DNA from: Actinomyces sp.
Lineage (GTDB): Bacteria > Actinomycetota > Acidimicrobiia > Acidimicrobiales > Aldehydirespiratoraceae
DNA: 10,969 nt
Assembly: GCA_003697065.1 (NCBI GenBank)
Contig: RFFY01000428.1
Span: 1 to 10,969 of the forward strand
Direction: 5' to 3'
The stretch's first letter is position 1. The number at the start of each line of letters is the position of its first letter. A program made the translations under genes and the position numbers. Of the stretch, positions 7,636-10,969 are shown piece after piece. The notes beneath the pieces were generated by a model. The model saw nothing but the letters and a program-made list of their open reading frames with translations. It made no database searches and was not told the DNA's origin.

Positions 7636-7641
7636 GCGGGG

Positions 7642-8394
7642 ATGTTCGATCTGACGGGACGGGTCGCCCTCGTGACGGGAGCGGGCCAGGGGGTGGGCGA
7701 AGGGATCGCCGCCTGCCTGGCGGCCCGGGGTGCGGTCGTGGGCGTGAACGATCTCGTACCCGAGCGGGCCGAAGCGGCATGCGAGCGGATCGCGGCCGCC
7801 GGCGGCGAGGCGGTACCCGTGCCCTTCGACGTGACCGACCACGACCGGGTGGTCGCCGGCTTCGCCCGCCTGGCCGAGACGACCGGTCCGGTGACCATCC
7901 TCGTGAACAACGCCGGCATCCCCCCGACGATGGCCCTGCAGCCCTTCCGGGACACGACACCGGCGGACTGGGCGCCCTACCTGGCGGTGAACCTGCTGGG
8001 CGTCCTGCACTGCTGCCACGCCGCCCTGCCGGCCATGCGCACAGCGGCGTGGGGCCGGATCATCACCATCTCGTCGGGAGCCGGCACGGCGGGCACCCAC
8101 CTCGGGGTGGCGACCTACGGGGCCGGCAAGGGCGGGGCGCTCTCCTTCATGCGCAACCTGGCCCTGGAGGAGGCGCGGGCGGGGATCACGGCCAACTCGG
8201 TGGCGCTCGGACTGATCGCCAAGGACCGCGCCGCGGCCACGGCGGCGGTCGACAAGATGGCCGCCTCCGTCCCCGTGGGCCGGATGGGCCTGCCCACCGA
8301 CGTGGGGGCCCTGTGCGTCTACCTCGCCAGCGAGGAGGCGGGGTGGATGACCGGCCAGACGCTCCAGCTCAACGGGGGATCGATCACCACCTGA
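7642..8394 (+). CDS. Short-chain dehydrogenase/reductase (SDR)
   Basis: A 250-residue classical SDR, a soluble Rossmann-fold NAD(P)-dependent oxidoreductase acting on an alcohol or ketone. Motifs: TGAGQGVG at 12-19 (dinucleotide binding), D37 after the second strand (favours NAD(H), an inference), NNAG at 89-92, N117, catalytic S145 in ISSGAG, then Y159 and K163 in YGAGK. The C-terminus carries GWMTGQTLQLNGG, the usual end of the classical family. Length is normal and the catalytic residues are all present. The ATG at 7642 gives the standard N-terminus MFDLTGRVALVTG. The substrate is not inferable; FabG-like fatty acid reduction is possible, but the position beside a transporter and aldolase suggests a catabolic or secondary role. 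It converges on the propeller gene. Confidence 0.93.
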   Translation: MFDLTGRVALVTGAGQGVGEGIAACLAARGAVVGVNDLVPERAEAACERIAAAGGEAVPVPFDVTDHDRVVAGFARLAETTGPVTILVNNAGIPPTMALQPFRDTTPADWAPYLAVNLLGVLHCCHAALPAMRTAAWGRIITISSGAGTAGTHLGVATYGAGKGGALSFMRNLALEEARAGITANSVALGLIAKDRAAATAAVDKMAASVPVGRMGLPTDVGALCVYLASEEAGWMTGQTLQLNGGSITT

Positions 8395-8398
8395 GGTG

Positions 8399-8418
8399 AC
8401 CGGGCCGGACTCCCCGGT
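8399..8418. terminator. Weak hairpin between convergent genes
   Basis: ACCGGG (8399-8404) pairs with CCCGGT (8413-8418) around an 8-nt loop in the 37-bp gap between the SDR stop and the stop of the beta-propeller gene. No T-tract follows on either strand, so it could be a bidirectional terminator of the GC-rich kind, or chance in this base composition. Confidence 0.3.
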
Positions 8419-8431
8419 GTCTCGGCGACGA

Positions 8432-9985
8432 TCAACGCAGTATCCGCGCCTTGCCGAAGATGGTGCCGAACAGGAGCCGACCCTCACCGTCGAGGGTCAC
8501 GCCGGCCCCGAGGGTGTTGAAGCGGGAATCGCCGGTCACGTAGTGGAAGGCCGGCTCCCCCGTCGACCAGCTCACGGCCTCGATCGTCCATCGCCCGTCC
8601 CGTGCACCGCAGGTGTAGACGAGGTCACTGCCCTCGCTGACGAAGGGCACCGAGTTGGGCGAGGCGACCTCGCGGGTCACCCAGTCGTGCCCGAAGCGGC
8701 GGGCGACGGGATCCCAGGCGAAGGCGTGCATCCCGTGGGGCGTGTACTCGGGCCGGTGGCCGAGGTAGAAGGCGAAGAGGCGGGCCCTCCCGGCGTCGAA
8801 GCCCTCGGGCACACGGGCCGGTTCGTTGTCGACGGTCATGGCCCGGTAGCCCGACACGGTGATCGACTGCTCGGTCTGCACGGCGGTGCGGTCGGGATCA
8901 CCCATGTTCGCCGTACCGATCCCGGCGATGCGGCGCGACGGCGCGCCGGGGAGCTGCTCCCAGTCGTCGGGGATCTCGTCGCGCCAGAACAGGGTGATGC
9001 CCACGACCGGATCCCCGTCCCCGATCACCACGAAGCGGTCGTCGTCGGGCCCGAAGCCCATGAGCGACGGCGTCGTTCCCGACCCGACTCCGGTGCCGTT
9101 GCGGTAGGGCGCCGACCAGGCGCCGTCGGCGGGATCGAGGGAGAGGCCCTCACCGGTCCAGATCACCTTGTGGGTGTGGTCGACGGACGAGACGTAGATC
9201 CCCCCGTCGTCACCGACGCAGCAGCTCGTGCGCACCCAGCCGTACCCCGTGTGTCCCCGCTCGGCGGCCATGCGGGCGCAGTGGGCGGCGGCGGCCTCGG
9301 CGCCGGGGAGACGGACGGCGTGATAGCGCGAGAAGTCACGGGCGAGGGTCACGACCCAGCCGTGGTCGGTGGTGAGCACGAGCCAGCCGTCGAAGGTCAT
9401 GTTGAGACCGACGAAGAGGCCCTCGATCCCCGGAGGCCGGGGCCACCGTCGGGCCTCCACGATCGGGGAGGTCGGATCGGCGGGGTCGGCGTCGGTGAAG
9501 GCGACCACCCCCTCCTTGCGCCCCACGTACAGGACGTTGTCGCGGTCGACGGCGGCGTAGACCCCGTCGAGTCCGGTCATGTCGCGCAGGGCGAGCCCGA
9601 TGGCGTGCTCGACGAGAGCGTCGCCGTCGAGGGTGTCGAGGCCACGCACGGCCTCGAGCATCTCGGGCACGGTGGGGCTGCGCCCCGGACCGACGGGATG
9701 GACGGCGAGGAGCTCGAGGGTGTCGTGATCGAGCTTGACGATCTCGTTGCGCCCGTTGGACCAGATGACCTGTCGCCCGTCCGGGTAGGGCGGTGAGATG
9801 AACCCGCCGAAGTGGCCGGGGCCGATCCAGGTGTACTGGATGTCGTCGGGACCCAGGGTCTCGGTGGGTCCCGTGGGGCCGGCGACGGGACTGTTGTCCT
9901 GCTGATCGCAGCGCCCGTGGGCGATCGGGTAGGCACTGTCGGCCAGCCAGGGGTTGGCCGGGGGCGGAGCGGTCGGGGACGTCAC
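8432..9985 (-). CDS. Uncharacterised beta-propeller-like protein
   Basis: I do not recognise a named family. The 517-residue protein has no obvious signal peptide or membrane helix, so it is probably cytosolic. It is built of repeated short strand-rich segments of the 'DGxxYV' sort: WIGPGHFGGFISPPYPDG (53-70), VYAAVDRDNVLYVGRKEG (142-159), LNMTFDGWLVLTTDHGW (194-210), CCVGDDGGIYVSSVDH (255-270), DDRFVVIGDGDP (315-326), GSDLVYTCGARDG (452-464) and LDGEGRLLFGTIFG (498-511). This is consistent with a propeller of about seven or eight blades, like the SMP-30/PQQ-repeat or WD-like superfamilies. A C255-C256 pair and several His/Asp-rich loops could bind a metal or ligand, but that is speculation. 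The start is GTG at 9985, which overlaps the stop of the upstream polymerase-domain gene (GTGA), so translation is probably coupled. No enzyme activity can be assigned. Confidence 0.85.
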   Translation of the reverse strand: MTSPTAPPPANPWLADSAYPIAHGRCDQQDNSPVAGPTGPTETLGPDDIQYTWIGPGHFGGFISPPYPDGRQVIWSNGRNEIVKLDHDTLELLAVHPVGPGRSPTVPEMLEAVRGLDTLDGDALVEHAIGLALRDMTGLDGVYAAVDRDNVLYVGRKEGVVAFTDADPADPTSPIVEARRWPRPPGIEGLFVGLNMTFDGWLVLTTDHGWVVTLARDFSRYHAVRLPGAEAAAAHCARMAAERGHTGYGWVRTSCCVGDDGGIYVSSVDHTHKVIWTGEGLSLDPADGAWSAPYRNGTGVGSGTTPSLMGFGPDDDRFVVIGDGDPVVGITLFWRDEIPDDWEQLPGAPSRRIAGIGTANMGDPDRTAVQTEQSITVSGYRAMTVDNEPARVPEGFDAGRARLFAFYLGHRPEYTPHGMHAFAWDPVARRFGHDWVTREVASPNSVPFVSEGSDLVYTCGARDGRWTIEAVSWSTGEPAFHYVTGDSRFNTLGAGVTLDGEGRLLFGTIFGKARILR

Positions 9986-10969
9986 GATCCGTCAGTCTTC
10001 CGGCGGGCCCGGCTGGGCGCCACCCGAGGGGGTTCGTGGGGCTGGCGCGGGTACACGGGCGGCCAGGGGGCGTCCATGAGACCGGCGTCGAGGTCCCGCT
10101 GGAACCAGGCGAGCAGCACGTCGAGGCGTCCGGGGGAGTCGTCGATGCCCGCCCACGGGTCGCCGGTGGCGGCGACCCGGTCGGCGACAGTGGCCACGGT
10201 GAAGGCGTCGGGCACGACGGTGTCGAGCTCGTCCCAGGTGACGGGGGTGGACACGGGCGCTCCCGGTCGGGCCCGCACGGACCAGGCACCGAAGACGGTC
10301 TTGTGGGGGGCGTTCTGGTTGTAGTCGACGAAGACGCGTGCGCCCCGCTCCTCCTTCCACCAGGCGGCGGTCACGAGGTCGGGGTGGCGGCGCTCGAGCT
10401 CGCGGGCGAAGGCGACGGCGGCGGCCCGGACCTCGGTGGCGGTCCAGCGGGGCTCGAGGCGGACGTACACGTGCAGGCCGCGGCTCCCGGAGGTCTTGGG
10501 CCAGCCGGTCAGCCCCACCTCCTCGAGCAGGGTGCGGGTGTGGGCGGCGGCGGTCCGGACCTCGTCGAAGGTCACGCCGGGTTGAGGGTCGAGGTCGATG
10601 CGCAGCTCGTCGACGTGGTCGGGGTCGTCGGCCCGGTGGGGCCACACGTGAAAGCCGAGGCACCCCAGGTTGACGGCCCACACCACATGGGCGAGGTCGG
10701 CGACGACCAGGGCGTTCGAGGTGGTGCCGTTCGGCGTGGCGACGAGGCTGGTCCGCAACCAGCCCGGGGCGCCGGCGGGGACGCGCTTCTGGAAGAAGGA
10801 GGGGCCGGCGGCGCCGCGGGGGTGGCGCTCGAGCAGGACGGGTCGGCCACCCATGGCCCGCAGAACGGGTGTGGCGAGGGCGCGGTAGTGCTCGACGATG
10901 TCGAGCTTGGTGAGCCCGACGTCGGCGAACACGACCCGGTCGGGGTTGGACACCCGGACGCGCCGCCCG
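9982..10969 (-). CDS. LigD-type NHEJ polymerase/primase domain protein, 5' end cut by window edge
   Basis: This belongs to the archaeo-eukaryotic primase-like polymerase domain (PolDom) found in bacterial LigD and in stand-alone Prim-Pol proteins used in DNA end joining and gap filling. Counting from the in-frame GTG at 10953, the metal-binding pair is D120 and D122 in ELRIDLDPQPG. The nucleotide-binding block is TSGSRGLHVYV (about 154-164), and the third acidic residue is D210 in VFVDYNQNA. The C-terminal tail is rich in Pro and Arg. No ligase or phosphoesterase domain follows, so it is a stand-alone polymerase. Five more codons are open before the GTG (GRRVR), matching the usual VRVSNPDRVVF beginning, so the true start is probably outside the window. 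It lies 4 nt over the propeller gene. Confidence 0.93.
   Translation of the reverse strand, partial: GRRVRVSNPDRVVFADVGLTKLDIVEHYRALATPVLRAMGGRPVLLERHPRGAAGPSFFQKRVPAGAPGWLRTSLVATPNGTTSNALVVADLAHVVWAVNLGCLGFHVWPHRADDPDHVDELRIDLDPQPGVTFDEVRTAAAHTRTLLEEVGLTGWPKTSGSRGLHVYVRLEPRWTATEVRAAAVAFARELERRHPDLVTAAWWKEERGARVFVDYNQNAPHKTVFGAWSVRARPGAPVSTPVTWDELDTVVPDAFTVATVADRVAATGDPWAGIDDSPGRLDVLLAWFQRDLDAGLMDAPWPPVYPRQPHEPPRVAPSRARRKTDGS

Noticed and set aside
5959..8487. 842-residue open frame on the minus strand over aldolase, transporter and SDR genes
   Set aside because: The three plus-strand genes are well supported by motifs, and this antisense frame has a Gly/Arg/Asp-rich, repeat-poor composition without domains.
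1..10969. tRNA, rRNA, CRISPR array, insertion sequence or attachment site
   Set aside because: I found no repeated spacer pattern, terminal inverted repeats, transposase motifs or cloverleaf with the usual conserved arms; coding genes account for almost all of the window.

Overview
The window is very GC-rich, uses GTG starts freely, and packs its genes tightly with short overlaps. Together with two probable leaderless TANNNT-type promoters, a stand-alone LigD-like polymerase and an F420-type luciferase-like monooxygenase, this points to a high-GC actinobacterium. An acidimicrobial or related lineage is my guess from gene style, not something the sequence proves.

Layout from left to right: the 3' end of an LLM-class (probably F420-dependent) oxidoreductase (+); converging on it, a two-gene formate dehydrogenase operon on the minus strand (catalytic subunit 4122-2215, then a NuoE-NuoF fusion 2222-450, overlapping by 8 nt); a 133-bp divergent promoter region; proS (+), overlapping a class II aldolase gene by 4 nt; a DMT/EamA-type transporter; an SDR oxidoreductase with its own probable leaderless promoter; a 37-bp convergent gap; and on the minus strand an uncharacterised beta-propeller-like protein gene overlapped by 4 nt by a LigD-type polymerase-domain gene that runs off the right edge. 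No gap exceeds 300 bases, and I saw no RNA genes, mobile elements or CRISPR.

The main discovery is in the formate dehydrogenase. Its catalytic gene is split by one in-frame TGA (3885-3883, minus strand) exactly at the active-site position, between SCNRT and HAPSVVGL, where the family carries Cys or selenocysteine. Immediately after this TGA the RNA can fold into a bacterial-type SECIS hairpin: a 6-bp lower stem, a 7-8-bp upper stem and a GGUCU loop spaced from the UGA as in E. coli fdhF. This is best read as a genuine selenocysteine codon, so the two apparent ORFs are one 635-residue selenoprotein. The protein also starts just after the place where the N-terminal [4Fe-4S] domain of this family would end, so that domain is missing. 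How electrons would pass from the Mo/W site to the NuoE-NuoF partner is therefore an open question.

The remaining genes are mostly ordinary housekeeping or accessory metabolism. The coupling of the LigD-like polymerase to an unknown beta-propeller protein is the other item worth a look.
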